Shown here: in pieces, positions 37,887 through 47,147 of the stretch
How positions within the stretch are numbered: the stretch's first letter is position 1
How the letters are laid out: each line of letters begins with the position of its first letter
Origin: an uncultured Thiothrix sp.
Lineage (GTDB): Bacteria > Pseudomonadota > Gammaproteobacteria > Thiotrichales > Thiotrichaceae
Assembly (NCBI RefSeq): GCF_937873765.1
Contig: NZ_CALMZC010000038.1
Location: forward strand, 1 to 64,000
DNA length: 64,000 bases
Direction of reading: 5' to 3'
Program-made: the position numbers and the translations under genes
The notes under the pieces: model-generated
What the model was told of the DNA's origin: nothing
The model's database searches: none
Seen by the model: only the letters and a program-made list of their open reading frames with translations

Positions 37887-38414
37887 CTATTTAACTAGTT
37901 GTCGGAACGTCAAGCTCACTCGCTCACCAGCATTTAACTGTTTTGGAATCGCATGTAACCACTCCTCTTGCACGTCTTTACCCATGTATAATAAGGCACC
38001 AGATTGGAGTGGATAAGTGATTTCGTGCTGTCTATCGGTTTTTAAACGGTAAATAATGTTGCGCTCACAGCCTAAAGACACAATTGCGACGCCTGTTCCT
38101 TCTGCTAATTCTACGGACGAATCCGAATGAAAACCCATCGAAGTATTACCGTCAACGTAATAGTTCAATAAGCAGTTATTTGGGTAGAAGCCAAGGGTTT
38201 GATCGATTTTTTGGCAAATCGCTTCTAAAAATGTAGGTAAAGAAATTTTTGGATAGCTTATTCCTGAATAATCATAAGAGACTCCAAAGCTCGCTGTTTT
38301 ACGCGCACGCATCCGTTCATCCCATTGAACTTTTTGCATGACTAAGTGAAACAAATCACTAGCGTTTGGTAAAAAATCGGGAATAATTTTCAGATTAGGC
38401 GTCTTCGTTTTCAT
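37887..38414 (-). CDS. AlkB-like 2-oxoglutarate/Fe(II) dioxygenase
   Basis: This is a 175-residue dioxygenase of the AlkB superfamily (DNA/RNA or protein demethylases). The fingerprint is present: 'LLNYYVDGNTSMGFHSDSS' with the HxD iron ligands, the downstream His in 'EEWLHAIPK', and the Arg that holds 2-oxoglutarate in 'RVSLTFR'. The 'YDYSGISYP' substrate-lid segment is similar to that of short bacterial AlkB homologs. It lies convergent to the retron RT with 61 bp between stops; a link to the retron is not implied. The substrate is unknown. Confidence 0.88.
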   Translation of the reverse strand: MKTKTPNLKIIPDFLPNASDLFHLVMQKVQWDERMRARKTASFGVSYDYSGISYPKISLPTFLEAICQKIDQTLGFYPNNCLLNYYVDGNTSMGFHSDSSVELAEGTGVAIVSLGCERNIIYRLKTDRQHEITYPLQSGALLYMGKDVQEEWLHAIPKQLNAGERVSLTFRQLVK

Positions 38415-38487
38415 AATACATGAGCATTCATTTTAGGCGGCTACTAAAAGTTAGCCGTGTATTGGCCAAATAATAGGTTTAGTTTGA

Positions 38488-38973
38488 TTATGAACGTAGT
38501 AGCTGAAAACTGGTTAATTTCAGTGGCTTGTTAGCAAGTGGTTTGAAAACTACTACTTGATAGCGTTTGCCATTGCTTAACTCCATTAAGAGGCGGTAAT
38601 TTCTGCCAGCGACTATTTGTTCTTCCGCTTTCAAAATACGCTTGAGTGAAGCTTTGCGATGACTAAGCGTTTGTACTGCAAATCTTGCTGCACTTTGGAC
38701 ATGTTTATCCTTAACAGAAATAGGCTGATAGCTACCCGGCTTAATAATAGGCAAAGGGCATTCATGACGAAATAATGCCCATTCCTCACAGCGTGTACCA
38801 TTAGGTAATACACAGTAACCGACTTGACCAGCGGGTGTGTCGACGATGCTGTACTTACCACTTTGCTTAATACAATTGGCCGCAGCAGGGTTGGGCAAAG
38901 CCTGTACTGGATGTATTTGCGCTAATAAGCCTAGTGTTAGAGCTAGCAAATAAATGGACTGTTTGATACGCAT
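38488..38973 (-). CDS. Secreted DUF333 plus cystatin-like protein
   Basis: This is a 161-residue exported protein. A signal peptide ends near 'VQALP' (about residue 25). A DUF333 domain follows ('AAANCIKQSGKYSIVDTPAGQVGYCVLPNGTRCEEWALFRHECP', with four cysteines). The C-terminal half looks like a cystatin fold ('AARFAVQTLSHRKASLKRILKAEEQIVAGRNYRLLMELSNGKRYQVVVFKPL' with the central QIVAG motif). Similar two-domain proteins are annotated as hemolysin-like or protease-inhibitor lipoproteins. QIVAG is the cysteine-protease-binding loop in true cystatins, so inhibition of a papain-like protease is plausible. It is monocistronic and divergent from the cache-domain gene. Confidence 0.8.
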   Translation of the reverse strand: MRIKQSIYLLALTLGLLAQIHPVQALPNPAAANCIKQSGKYSIVDTPAGQVGYCVLPNGTRCEEWALFRHECPLPIIKPGSYQPISVKDKHVQSAARFAVQTLSHRKASLKRILKAEEQIVAGRNYRLLMELSNGKRYQVVVFKPLANKPLKLTSFQLLRS

Positions 38974-39278
38974 AGAGCCGATTCCGTTGGTTAAAAATTA
39001 TAGTCTAGCATTCAAGAGTGACTATGCAGCATCCCATAAATAGAGGATAGAACTCTCAAGCTACCTCTTGGAGATAGTTGAATTTAATGATTTCACTTTT
39101 AATTTAATGATACTTATTAGATTTACCATTCCTTTACAAATCTTTTGTTCGTTTTTAGTGCATTCGTAAAAAAAATAATTAAAATCCCTTGCTGTGCAAA
39201 TAGTGTACAAACAGTGCCAGTAAGTTTCCGAGTGTCAAACAACGAGCTGGCTTATCTATTCTTGGAGGAGTCCCAACG
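38974..39278. promoter_or_regulatory. AT-rich divergent promoter region with paired direct repeats
   Basis: The 305-bp region has no gene and separates two outward-facing secreted-protein genes. It holds AATTTAATGAT exactly twice (39081-39091 and 39101-39111), 20 bp apart start to start. That is two helical turns, which suits a regulator binding one face of the DNA. A strong ribosome site (GGAGGAG) precedes the 39279 ATG. The rest is low-complexity AT-rich sequence. Confidence 0.4.
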
Positions 39279-39743
39279 ATGAAATCATTGAGTACTGTGA
39301 TCGGTGCCGCTTTATTGGCCTTAAGTTTATCCGTAGTAGCGGAAGATGCTAAGATGGGCACTGAAGCTGAAGCTCAAGCCATGAGCGAAAAAGCAGCTAA
39401 ATTAGTGGATGAAAAAGGCGAAGCAGCCTTCGAGACTTTTAAAGCTAAAGACGGCGGTTTCCAAGACAAGGATTTATATGTGTTCTGCATGGACGAGAAG
39501 GGCAAAATGCTATCGCATGCGCTCAAGCAAGAGCTAGTGGGCACAGATATGCTGAGCTTTGACAAATATGGTGATAAACCTTTCGAGAAAATGGTAGCGA
39601 CTGCGATGAGCGCAGAAGGTAAGGGCTGGGTTGATTACAAATGGCCTTTACCCGGTGGGACTGAGCCACAAGACAAGAAAAGCTATGTGATTAAAAATTC
39701 TAAAGGATTCTTCTGCGGCGTTGGTGTTTACCCACAGAAGTAG
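39279..39743 (+). CDS. Periplasmic single-cache domain protein
   Basis: This is a 154-residue exported protein (signal peptide cleaved near 'VVAED', residue 22). The mature part is a single cache domain of the sCache_2 type: 'KAAKLVDEKGEAAFETFKAKDGGFQDKDLYVFCMDEKGKMLSHAL', then 'GTDMLSFDKYGDKPFEKMVATA', 'GKGWVDYKWPLPG' and 'KKSYVIKNSKGFFCGVGVYP'. Cache domains bind small ligands and usually sit in chemoreceptors; stand-alone soluble versions like this are common in proteobacteria. GGAGGAG lies 6 nt upstream of the ATG. A 10-bp hairpin follows the stop. Confidence 0.87.
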   Translation: MKSLSTVIGAALLALSLSVVAEDAKMGTEAEAQAMSEKAAKLVDEKGEAAFETFKAKDGGFQDKDLYVFCMDEKGKMLSHALKQELVGTDMLSFDKYGDKPFEKMVATAMSAEGKGWVDYKWPLPGGTEPQDKKSYVIKNSKGFFCGVGVYPQK

Positions 39744-39762
39744 ACTTTAGTTAATTGTCTTC

Positions 39763-39787
39763 GGGTTGTAAGTTTCTCTTACAACCC
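39763..39787 (+). terminator. Hairpin after the cache-domain gene
   Basis: GGGTTGTAAG (39763-39772) pairs perfectly with CTTACAACCC (39778-39787) over TTTCT, 19 nt after the stop. It has no U tract immediately after, but it lies between convergent genes and is the probable transcript end. Confidence 0.6.
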
Positions 39788-39860
39788 ATGCCACTGGTCA
39801 ACTGCTATCTTTTGGTATTTTTGTTAGTATGAATTGACTTGATGAGTTTTCAAAGCTTCC

Positions 39861-40592
39861 TCACTGCTGTCTAAACAAGCGCTCATAATCCCAATCTCGT
39901 AAGCCAACCAACAATGTGGAGCCTTTACGCTCACCAATCGGCAAGCTTGAATCCTCTTTACTCATTGTATCAAATTCTTTGGCAAGCTGTGCCATTTTGC
40001 GCTGGAAGAGTTGATTAGAAGTGTCGCTGAGCATGCCGTTCATCACGACTAATTTTTCGCTGCGTTTGCCGAAGTTGGTACGGAAATATTCGCTTTCGAT
40101 TTTGGCGCGGAACAGATTCATGATCGGGCCATTTTCTCGCCATTTGAAGTTCGGTGCGGTCAGGAGCTTAATGCGGTTGCCGGGCTGTAATTCAATAATA
40201 TGTAAGCGGTCTAAGTGGGCAAGATAGCGAATACATTGTGGTTCTGTGAAGCGGTAATGCTTAAGAATATCTTTTAAGTTCCAACGGTTGAGCACACAAA
40301 CCGTAATCATCATCAGATTCAAATCATCTGCGATTTCCTTTTCTTGATCATGGCTGAGTTCGCTAATCGTATGAATTTGTTCGGAACTCATTTCGCGCAC
40401 TAGATCAGAAATCTCTAAATCCATTAGTGCACAAATGGTATCTAAGCGTTGTAAGGATAAGTTTTGTTCAGAAAACAAGCGTTTGACGCTGGCTTCAGAC
40501 AAATCTAAACAGACGGCGACTTCAGCATAGGTTTTATTATGTCGTTTGAGCAGCTTCTTGAGCATTTCAATTAATTCAGTAGTCTGTGCCAT
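39861..40592 (-). CDS. XRE-family transcriptional regulator
   Basis: This is a 243-residue DNA-binding protein. The N-terminal helix-turn-helix is of the XRE/Cro type ('LKRHNKTYAEVAVCLDLSEASVKRLFSEQNLSLQRLDTICALMDLEISDLV', residues 14-65). The C-terminal 170 residues are helical with a second winged-helix-like part ('FTEPQCIRYLAHLDRLHIIELQPGNRIKL'). It is divergent from cysH with about 127 bp between, so control of cysH-cysI is plausible but not shown. A GATAT-AA-ATATC palindrome (40637-40648) lies in that intergenic region as a candidate site. Confidence 0.8.
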   Translation of the reverse strand: MAQTTELIEMLKKLLKRHNKTYAEVAVCLDLSEASVKRLFSEQNLSLQRLDTICALMDLEISDLVREMSSEQIHTISELSHDQEKEIADDLNLMMITVCVLNRWNLKDILKHYRFTEPQCIRYLAHLDRLHIIELQPGNRIKLLTAPNFKWRENGPIMNLFRAKIESEYFRTNFGKRSEKLVVMNGMLSDTSNQLFQRKMAQLAKEFDTMSKEDSSLPIGERKGSTLLVGLRDWDYERLFRQQ

Positions 40593-40719
40593 CTTGTAGT
40601 ACCTTTAGCCAAGCTAGAGTTTTTAGTTATTTTAGAGATATAAATATCGAAATATATCACTTTTTTAGATGTTTAATCTCGCCGATACTGCCGTCATTCG
40701 ACTCAATAGAAGTAAAATC

Positions 40720-41454
40720 ATGACACAACATGACGAACAATTACACGCACTAGAGAGCGCTTACACCCACTTCGCTTTGGATGAGGCTTTGCGTGCTTTA
40801 CGCGCCCATTTCAGTGGACGTATTGCCTTTTCGACCAGCCTTGGTTTAGAAGATCAAGTCATCACTGATGCGATTTTCCGTAATCATCTTGATGTCGATG
40901 TGTTCACCTTAGATACGGGGCGTAATTTTAAGGAAACTTACGATACGCTCGCTGAAACGGTGAGACATTATGGCAAAACGATTCGTGTAATGTATCCGCA
41001 AACCGAAGTAATTCAGCAATATGTGAGTTTGAAAGGCATTAATGCGTTTTACGAATCAGTCGAGCACCGTAAAGAATGCTGCAATATCCGCAAGATTGAG
41101 CCTTTGAATCGAGCATTAGCTGGGGCTGAGGTTTGGATTACGGGCGTACGCGCGGCACAGTCGGGTTTTCGGGCGAATATGAAGTTTTTTGAATGGGATG
41201 CGCAACGGAGTTTAGTGAAATTCAACCCGCTGTTGAAGTGGAAAACCAAAGACTTATGGGCTCATGTGAAAGAGCATCAAGTACCCTACAACAAACTGCA
41301 TGATCAGTATTTCCCGAGTATTGGTTGTGCGCCTTGCACTCGTGCAGTATCGGTGGGTGAAGATGAGCGCGCCGGTCGATGGTGGTGGGAAAGCCATAAC
41401 CAAGAATGTGGCCTACATGATGGAACCGTGAGTGGAATAAGGAGTGCCGCCTAA
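40720..41454 (+). CDS. cysH: Assimilatory APS/PAPS reductase
   Basis: This 244-residue enzyme (ATG at 40720; an upstream in-frame ATG at 40669 would add 17 residues) reduces activated sulfate to sulfite in cysteine synthesis. The PAPS-reductase fold shows 'FSTSLGLEDQVITDAI' (P-loop-like), 'FTLDTGRNF' and 'WITGVRAAQSGFR'. Two cysteine pairs, 'KECCNIRK' and 'GCAPCTRAV', mark a [4Fe-4S] cluster form, i.e. APS reductase rather than the cluster-free PAPS reductase. The C-terminal 'ECGLH' contains the catalytic Cys. The stop overlaps the cysI start (TAATG), so the two are coupled. Confidence 0.93.
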   Translation: MTQHDEQLHALESAYTHFALDEALRALRAHFSGRIAFSTSLGLEDQVITDAIFRNHLDVDVFTLDTGRNFKETYDTLAETVRHYGKTIRVMYPQTEVIQQYVSLKGINAFYESVEHRKECCNIRKIEPLNRALAGAEVWITGVRAAQSGFRANMKFFEWDAQRSLVKFNPLLKWKTKDLWAHVKEHQVPYNKLHDQYFPSIGCAPCTRAVSVGEDERAGRWWWESHNQECGLHDGTVSGIRSAA

Positions 41455-43166
41455 TGACTGCACCCAGCCCTAAAGCGTGGAATGTTGTTGTGCCGAATGG
41501 TTCGGCGGTCGAGCATATTAAAGATCGTAGTGATTATCTGCGTGGCAATTTAGTCGAAGATTTTCTGAATCCGATTACTGCGGCAGTCAGTGAAGATAAT
41601 GTACAGTTAGTGAAATTCCACGGCTTCTATCAGCAAGATGATCGTGATGTGCGTTTGCAGCGCCAAGAGAAAAAGCTAGAACCAGCCCATTCCTTCATGA
41701 TTCGTTTGCGTGTGCCGGGTGGTGAGTTAAGCGCAGAACAATGGCAAAAAATGGATGCGATTAGTGATACTTACGGGAATCACACCATGCGGATTACCAC
41801 TCGCCAAGCCCTGCAATTTCACGGCATCATCAAGTTTGAGATGAAGAAAACCATCCAAGCCATGCATGCTGCAGCTTTGGATAGTATTTCCGGTTGCGGG
41901 GATGTGAACCGCAATGTGATGTGTACACCTGACCCGAGTCTCTCACCATTGAGCGCAGAGATTTTTCCGTATGCCGAAAAGATCAGTGAGCATTTACTGC
42001 CACGCTCGCGTGCTTATCATGAAATTTGGTTGGATGAGCCAGCCGGTCGGCGGTTAGTTGCAGGTGGCGAAGCGGAAGAGGTCGAGCCTTTATATGGTAA
42101 GCATTATCTGCCGCGTAAGTTTAAAATCGCGATTACCATTCCACCCTATAACGATATGGATGTGTACGCGAATGACATTGGCCTGATTGCGATTGCTGAG
42201 AATGGCAAATTACAAGGCTTCAATGTGGCAGTCGGTGGTGGTTTGGGGATGACCTTTGGGCGCGAAGATACCTATGCGCGTTTAGCGTCAGTGATTGGTT
42301 TCTGCACACCTGAACAAGTGCTAAAAGTGTGTTATCACATCGTTGGCATTCAGCGGGACTTTGGTAATCGTCAAGATCGTAAGTTGTCGCGCTTCAAGTA
42401 CACGCTTGATCAATACGGCTTAGATTGGTTTAAGCAAGAGCTGAATACGCGCTTAGGCTTTGAGCTTACACCCATCCGTCCTTTTGAGTTCACCACGACA
42501 GGCGACCGTTTTGGTTGGAGCGAAACGACGGATGGCTTATGGCATTTAGGTCTACGCTTAGAATACGGACGTATTCTGGATACTGAAACCCAACAGTTGA
42601 AAACCGCTTTATTAGAAATAGCGCGGGCTAATCTGTGCAGTTTTCGCATGACGGGCAATCAGAATCTGGTACTAGTGAATGTCAAGCCGGAAGACAAAGT
42701 CGTTATTAAAGGCTTGTTAAAGCAATACGGTTATGAGGCTGATGCGAGTCATCTCTCGGGTTTACGTCGCAATTCAATCGCTTGTGTGGCTTTAAATACC
42801 TGCCCGCAAGCGATGGCTGAAGCGGAACGCTATTTACCTGATTTGATTACCAAGCTGGAAGCTTCTCTGGATAAATACAGTTTACGCCAAGAAGACATCA
42901 AGATTCGCATGACCGGTTGCCCCAATGGTTGTGGGCGTTCAGTCTTAGGCGAGATTGGTTTAATTGGTAAGTCTCCGGGGCGGTATAACTTGTATTTGGG
43001 CGCGAGCTTCAATGGTGATCGTTTGAACACGTTATATCGTGAAAATCAGGATGAAAAAGCGATCCTAAGTGCGCTCGATGGCTTATTTGCGTCTTTTGCT
43101 AGTACGCGCCGCACTAAAGAAAGCTTCGGTGATTTTGTCCAGCGTACCATAATCGCCGCTGCTTAA
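41454..43166 (+). CDS. cysI: Assimilatory sulfite reductase hemoprotein
   Basis: This 570-residue siroheme/[4Fe-4S] enzyme converts sulfite to sulfide using six electrons. Duplicated ferredoxin-like and siroheme domains are visible, with 'MRITTRQALQFHGI', 'NVMCTPDPS', and the cluster cysteines in 'ALNTCPQAMAEAERYLPDLI' and 'MTGCPNGCGR'. The length equals E. coli CysI. No flavoprotein cysJ follows, so the electron donor gene lies elsewhere or a ferredoxin serves. Translationally coupled to cysH; followed by an 11-bp hairpin. Confidence 0.94.
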   Translation: MTAPSPKAWNVVVPNGSAVEHIKDRSDYLRGNLVEDFLNPITAAVSEDNVQLVKFHGFYQQDDRDVRLQRQEKKLEPAHSFMIRLRVPGGELSAEQWQKMDAISDTYGNHTMRITTRQALQFHGIIKFEMKKTIQAMHAAALDSISGCGDVNRNVMCTPDPSLSPLSAEIFPYAEKISEHLLPRSRAYHEIWLDEPAGRRLVAGGEAEEVEPLYGKHYLPRKFKIAITIPPYNDMDVYANDIGLIAIAENGKLQGFNVAVGGGLGMTFGREDTYARLASVIGFCTPEQVLKVCYHIVGIQRDFGNRQDRKLSRFKYTLDQYGLDWFKQELNTRLGFELTPIRPFEFTTTGDRFGWSETTDGLWHLGLRLEYGRILDTETQQLKTALLEIARANLCSFRMTGNQNLVLVNVKPEDKVVIKGLLKQYGYEADASHLSGLRRNSIACVALNTCPQAMAEAERYLPDLITKLEASLDKYSLRQEDIKIRMTGCPNGCGRSVLGEIGLIGKSPGRYNLYLGASFNGDRLNTLYRENQDEKAILSALDGLFASFASTRRTKESFGDFVQRTIIAAA

Positions 43167-43178
43167 TTCCTCACAGAA

Positions 43179-43204
43179 AGCTAGCTTGTATTGACAAGCT
43201 AGCT
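43179..43204 (+). terminator. Strong hairpin after cysI
   Basis: AGCTAGCTTGT (43179-43189) pairs perfectly with ACAAGCTAGCT (43194-43204) around ATTG. It lies 12 nt after the cysI stop without a U-run, so either a terminator of the coupled cysH-cysI mRNA or a stabilising 3' stem. Confidence 0.5.
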
Positions 43205-43247
43205 GTCGCCCGCTACATACAAGCTTTTACTATGTGGAGATTGACAG

Positions 43248-43775
43248 GTGAAAGCTTTACTTCATTCCAGTTTATTCGGTTTATTGTTAAGTTTAAGTGC
43301 TGCGAGTATGGCAGCGGATTTGACCGTCAGTATGAATGCGGTTGATGAGAAAGGCATTGCGGGCGAGCTAGGCCAAGTCGTCATTAGTGAAACCCCTTAT
43401 GGTCTGGTGTTTACCCCGAATTTAGCGGGTTTACCGGCTGGTTTACATGGCTTTCATGTACATGAAAATCCAAGCTGTGAACCTAAAGAAAAAGATGGCA
43501 AGATGACCGCTGCTTTGGGTGCGGGTGGGCATTATGACCCGGCGAAAACTGGCAAGCATGGTTTGCCTTGGGGTGATGGTCATTTGGGGGATTTGCCAGC
43601 CTTGTATGTGGATACTGAAGGTAAAGTGAGCACTCCAGTCTTAGCACCGCGTTTAAAACTGACGGATTTAAGTGGGCGCGCTTTAATGATTCATGCGGGT
43701 GGGGATAATCATGCAGATCACCCAGCCCTGTTAGGCGGTGGTGGCGCGCGCATGGTGTGTGGCGTGATTAAATAG
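43248..43775 (+). CDS. sodC: Periplasmic Cu/Zn superoxide dismutase
   Basis: This is a 175-residue SodC with a signal peptide cleaved near 'SMAAD' (residue 23). Copper and zinc ligands are in place: '[11 protein letters not shown]', '[14 protein letters not shown]', '[14 protein letters not shown]' and '[12 protein letters not shown]', and Cys pairs for the structural disulfide ('PSCEP', 'MVCGVIK'). It removes superoxide in the periplasm. It begins with GTG; a GGAG site lies 8 nt upstream. It is convergent with the SH3-domain gene. Confidence 0.95.
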   Translation: MKALLHSSLFGLLLSLSAASMAADLTVSMNAVDEKGIAGELGQVVISETPYGLVFTPNLAGLPAGLHGFHVHENPSCEPKEKDGKMTAALGAGGHYDPAKTGKHGLPWGDGHLGDLPALYVDTEGKVSTPVLAPRLKLTDLSGRALMIHAGGDNHADHPALLGGGGARMVCGVIK

Positions 43776-43799
43776 TTTTTATAAGTAGGATATTCGAAG

Positions 43800-43822
43800 C
43801 CTTCCCTCAGAATAAGGGAAGG
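43800..43822. terminator. Hairpin between sodC and the SH3-domain gene
   Basis: CCTTCCCT (43800-43807) pairs perfectly with AGGGAAGG (43815-43822) over a 7-nt loop, between two convergent stop codons. It probably ends transcription from both sides. Confidence 0.5.
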
Positions 43823-43833
43823 TCGATCAGCTT

Positions 43834-44820
43834 TTATTTGCCTAAAGCTTTGATTTGTTTTAAATACTGTTTGGTTTGCTCTAAGCTTGGGCTAGCAGCT
43901 ACTGGGGCGAGCAATTTATCCCACAGCGCAAAGTCGATTTCCTTGATATTTTCTTTTTGCTGAGGAGCTTCCTTAAGCATATAGGTTAAATCTGCATTGA
44001 TTTCTTTCAAGGCTGGAGTCACATATTGGCCTTTCGGATAGCGCTTTAGATACTCACCTTGAGTAATTTGCAGGCGATACGACATACATTCTATAAAGCC
44101 TTCACACTCGCCACCTAAGGCCGCATGAGCCGCTTGCCAAGCAATCACATCCCCGATTTGTGCTTGCTTATAGCGATCTGCTAGCTTCCAGAAACTGCGT
44201 GAGTCCACATAATAGCCGCCTGCTAATTCGTGATAAAACACTAAGCTACCCAAAGATTTAATCCAAGGCGCATACGGCAGTTTCTTTTCCTGATTGATCG
44301 GAATAGCAGACAAGCCTTGCTGTACCGCTTGCAGATAAGCGAGTTGTAAATCCCCTGCTAAATCAAGCGTTTTTGCTTTATTAGCCGCTTGCTGGGCAAA
44401 CTGACTGACTTCCAGTGCATCATTGAAATTGAGAATGCCACTGTCTGTGATTTGCTCAGCTTTCCCTAATTTGCCACGAATGAGCTGTACGGCAATTTTA
44501 TCCGGATTTTTTGCATCATAATCCTGTAGCAAACCACCAAACACCCATCCTTTAACTGGTGTATTTACCTTGTACCAATAATCTTTTTTAGCGCCAATCG
44601 TGGACTGAGTAGACGAGCGTTGTTGAGTCACCAGCACCGTGCCAAACGGCAACTTACCTACTTCAACCGCTGACACGGCGGGATTGGTTCGTACCCGTAC
44701 TCCCGTTCCAGCAATAATTTTGGGCGCTTGATAGGCTGTACTGGTTTCCGCATAACTGGGTGTGAGCTGAGCCGCTAAGCATAAACCCAGCACACTTAAA
44801 GCTTTGAAAATGAAACGCAT
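43834..44820 (-). CDS. Exported bacterial SH3-domain protein
   Basis: This 328-residue protein is taken from the ATG at 44820, which has GAGGG upstream and begins a clean signal peptide ending near 'SYAET'; a longer frame to 45060 adds 80 junk-like residues that overlap prfC. An SH3b fold (about 37-105: 'GVRVRTNPAVSAVEVGKLPFGTVL...WYKVNTPVKGWVFGGLL') binds cell-wall peptides in related proteins. The remaining helical 220 residues are not recognised. Two Cys (in 'GGECEGFIECMS') could pair. Likely periplasmic and wall-associated. Confidence 0.75.
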   Translation of the reverse strand: MRFIFKALSVLGLCLAAQLTPSYAETSTAYQAPKIIAGTGVRVRTNPAVSAVEVGKLPFGTVLVTQQRSSTQSTIGAKKDYWYKVNTPVKGWVFGGLLQDYDAKNPDKIAVQLIRGKLGKAEQITDSGILNFNDALEVSQFAQQAANKAKTLDLAGDLQLAYLQAVQQGLSAIPINQEKKLPYAPWIKSLGSLVFYHELAGGYYVDSRSFWKLADRYKQAQIGDVIAWQAAHAALGGECEGFIECMSYRLQITQGEYLKRYPKGQYVTPALKEINADLTYMLKEAPQQKENIKEIDFALWDKLLAPVAASPSLEQTKQYLKQIKALGK

Positions 44821-44980
44821 CTGATTACCCTCGCTAATGGTTTGGAGTCTTATTATTAACATAGATTGTGCAGACGTGCTTAGGTTGCATTTTAAATGAG
44901 GCGTGCTTCTACAGTCTGCCCTCAGCCACGAAATTCCGCTATACTCCACCCCTTTCAACACCTTAGCTCGACTTAAGATC

Positions 44981-46570
44981 ATGACCGACCGCTTAAAAGA
45001 AACCGCCCGCCGCCGAACTTTTGCGATTATTTCGCATCCTGATGCGGGTAAAACCACCATGACTGAAAAGGTCTTATTATTCGGGGGCGCGATTCAGTTG
45101 GCGGGTACGATTAAAGGGCGCAAAGCAGGGCGACATGCGACGTCAGACTGGATGACGATGGAAAAGGAGCGGGGGATTTCGGTGACTTCTTCGGTCATGC
45201 AATTCCCTTACAAAAATCACATCGTCAATTTACTTGACACCCCCGGCCATGAAGACTTCTCGGAAGATACTTATCGGGTTTTGACCGCAGTCGACTCAGC
45301 CCTGATGGTGATTGATGTAGCCAAAGGTGTTGAAGAGCGCACCATCAATTTGATGGAAGTCTGTCGCTTGCGGGATACCCCCATCATGACTTTTATTAAT
45401 AAGCTCGACCGCGAAGGCAAAGAGCCGATTGAGTTACTAGATGAAGTCGAAACCGTTTTAAAAATTAAATGTGCACCGATTACTTGGCCGATTGGTATGG
45501 GTAAACGCTTAAAAGGCATTTATCATCTTTATCAAGACAAAGTGATTTTATACAAGCCAGATACTGAGCGTCGCCAAGAGTACGAAGAAATTCAAGGCAT
45601 CAATAATCCAGCACTGGATGAGAAAATCGGTACGCAAGCCCAAGAATTGCGTGATGAAATTGAATTAGTCCAAGGTGCGAGCCATGAGTTTGATTTGCAG
45701 GACTATTTAGATGGCAAACTCACGCCCGTTTATTTCGGCACGGCTTTAAATAGCTTTGGCATTCGTGAGCTGCTAGATGATTTCGTCGCGAATGCACCTG
45801 CTCCCCAAGCGCGTCCCACCACGACACGCAAAGTCGAGGCAAATGAAGATAACTTCACCGGTTTTGTCTTCAAGATTCAGGCGAATATGGATCCGCAGCA
45901 CCGCGACCGCATCGCTTTTTTGCGGGTTTGCTCGGGCAAGTTTGAAAAAGGCATGAAAGCCAAGCATGTGCGGATTGGTAAGGATGTGAAAATCCCGGAT
46001 GCGCTTACTTTCATGGCCTCCGACCGCGAGCACGTAGAAGATGCTTATCCGGGCGATATTATCGGCATTCATAACCACGGTAGTATTCGCATCGGTGATA
46101 CCTTCACAATGGGCGAAAACCTGCAATTCACAGGCATCCCGAACTTCGCCCCTGAACTCTTCCGCCGTGCTCAGCTCAAAGACCCGCTGAAAATGAAGCA
46201 ACTCCAAAAAGGCTTAGCGGAACTCTGCGAAGAAGGTGCTACTCAGCTTTTCAAACCACTACTGAATAATGACCTGATTCTAGGGGCAGTCGGTGTGCTG
46301 CAATTTGATGTGGTCATGCAACGCTTGAAAGATGAATACAAAGTTGATGCGATTTTTGAAGGCGTGAATGTGACCACAGCGCGTTGGGTTTCTTCCGATA
46401 ATGAGAAAAAGTTTGAAGAATTCAAAACCAAGGCTGCACAGAATTTAGCTTATGATCATGCGGGTGAATTGGTGTATATCGCGCCCACACGAGTGAATCT
46501 GCAAATGGCGCAGGAAAAATGGCCAGAGATTAAATTCAACTCGACGCGGGAGCATGGGGTGGCGGGCTAA
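44981..46570 (+). CDS. prfC: Peptide chain release factor 3
   Basis: This 529-residue translational GTPase recycles RF1/RF2 from terminating ribosomes. The ATG at 44981 gives the standard '[26 protein letters not shown]' start; the frame upstream to 44903 is not homologous. G1 'SHPDAGKTT', the switch region '[14 protein letters not shown]', G3 'DTPGHEDF', G4 'NKLDREG', then EF-Tu-like domain II and the RF3-specific C-terminal domain are all present. A -10-like TATACT lies about 30 nt upstream. Confidence 0.96.
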   Translation: MTDRLKETARRRTFAIISHPDAGKTTMTEKVLLFGGAIQLAGTIKGRKAGRHATSDWMTMEKERGISVTSSVMQFPYKNHIVNLLDTPGHEDFSEDTYRVLTAVDSALMVIDVAKGVEERTINLMEVCRLRDTPIMTFINKLDREGKEPIELLDEVETVLKIKCAPITWPIGMGKRLKGIYHLYQDKVILYKPDTERRQEYEEIQGINNPALDEKIGTQAQELRDEIELVQGASHEFDLQDYLDGKLTPVYFGTALNSFGIRELLDDFVANAPAPQARPTTTRKVEANEDNFTGFVFKIQANMDPQHRDRIAFLRVCSGKFEKGMKAKHVRIGKDVKIPDALTFMASDREHVEDAYPGDIIGIHNHGSIRIGDTFTMGENLQFTGIPNFAPELFRRAQLKDPLKMKQLQKGLAELCEEGATQLFKPLLNNDLILGAVGVLQFDVVMQRLKDEYKVDAIFEGVNVTTARWVSSDNEKKFEEFKTKAAQNLAYDHAGELVYIAPTRVNLQMAQEKWPEIKFNSTREHGVAG

Positions 46571-46588
46571 GTTGCCACTGCCTGAGCT

Positions 46589-46846
46589 TTAGCCAGAGCT
46601 ACGCTGTTGCTCGACATAGGCTTTTAGGACTTCATCCATACGGGTTTGCCAGCCTTTGCCCGTTGCACGGAAATATTGCGTAACCTCTGCGGATAGCCGC
46701 ACGCTAATTCGCTCTTTGGTGACTTCGGCTTTGGGGCGGCCGCGTGTAATCACGAGCCTAGTGCCTTGTGTATAAGCTTCATGATGTTTACCACGAACCG
46801 CCCCCGAAAAATCATATTCGGCTTTCATGTCTTCAAGCTTGTTCAT
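46589..46846 (-). CDS. brnA: BrnA antitoxin
   Basis: This is an 85-residue DNA-binding antitoxin of the BrnA/ribbon-helix-helix type ('ERISVRLSAEVTQYFRATGKGWQTRMDEVLKAYVEQQR'). The start at 46846 has AGGA six nt upstream; it overlaps the end of brnT by 14 bp, so the pair is coupled with toxin first, as in all BrnTA operons. BrnA neutralises BrnT and represses the promoter. Confidence 0.93.
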   Translation of the reverse strand: MNKLEDMKAEYDFSGAVRGKHHEAYTQGTRLVITRGRPKAEVTKERISVRLSAEVTQYFRATGKGWQTRMDEVLKAYVEQQRSSG

Positions 46847-47111
46847 ATTGTTTCCTTTCATGGCGAGTGGCTGGACGCGCACTAATTAAGCGAATGGCTG
46901 CAGGTTGACGCTCGGTATAAGACACTACGAGTAAATGACCCTGTGCCGAGCGTCCGATACTGAGAAAGCGAAACTCTTCTTTAGAGTGTTCTGGATCAAG
47001 CATGGTCAACTCAAGTGGGTCAGAGAAAATGCTCATTGCCTCAATAAAACTAATACCATGCTTTTTCTCATTGATAAGTGCTTTAGTGTCATCCCATTCA
47101 AACTCGAGCAT
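46833..47111 (-). CDS. brnT: BrnT ribonuclease toxin
   Basis: This is a 92-residue RelE-fold endoribonuclease. The hallmark N-terminus 'MLEFEWDDTKALINEKKHGISFIEAMSIFSDPL', 'RFLSIGRSAQGHLLVVSYTER' and 'RLISARPATRHERKQYE' match BrnT of Brucella. It cleaves mRNA and halts translation when unopposed. First gene of the brnTA pair; its leader carries the palindrome TGTATATACA. Confidence 0.94.
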   Translation of the reverse strand: MLEFEWDDTKALINEKKHGISFIEAMSIFSDPLELTMLDPEHSKEEFRFLSIGRSAQGHLLVVSYTERQPAAIRLISARPATRHERKQYEQA

Positions 47112-47147
47112 TTAGCTAATTCTCGTTGCAGTCTGTATTTTATTTAT

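Noticed and set aside
43834..45060. Extended SH3-protein reading frame starting at 45060
   Set aside because: The extra 80 residues have no signal or homology and overlap prfC; the ATG at 44820 has GAGGG and a clean signal peptide.
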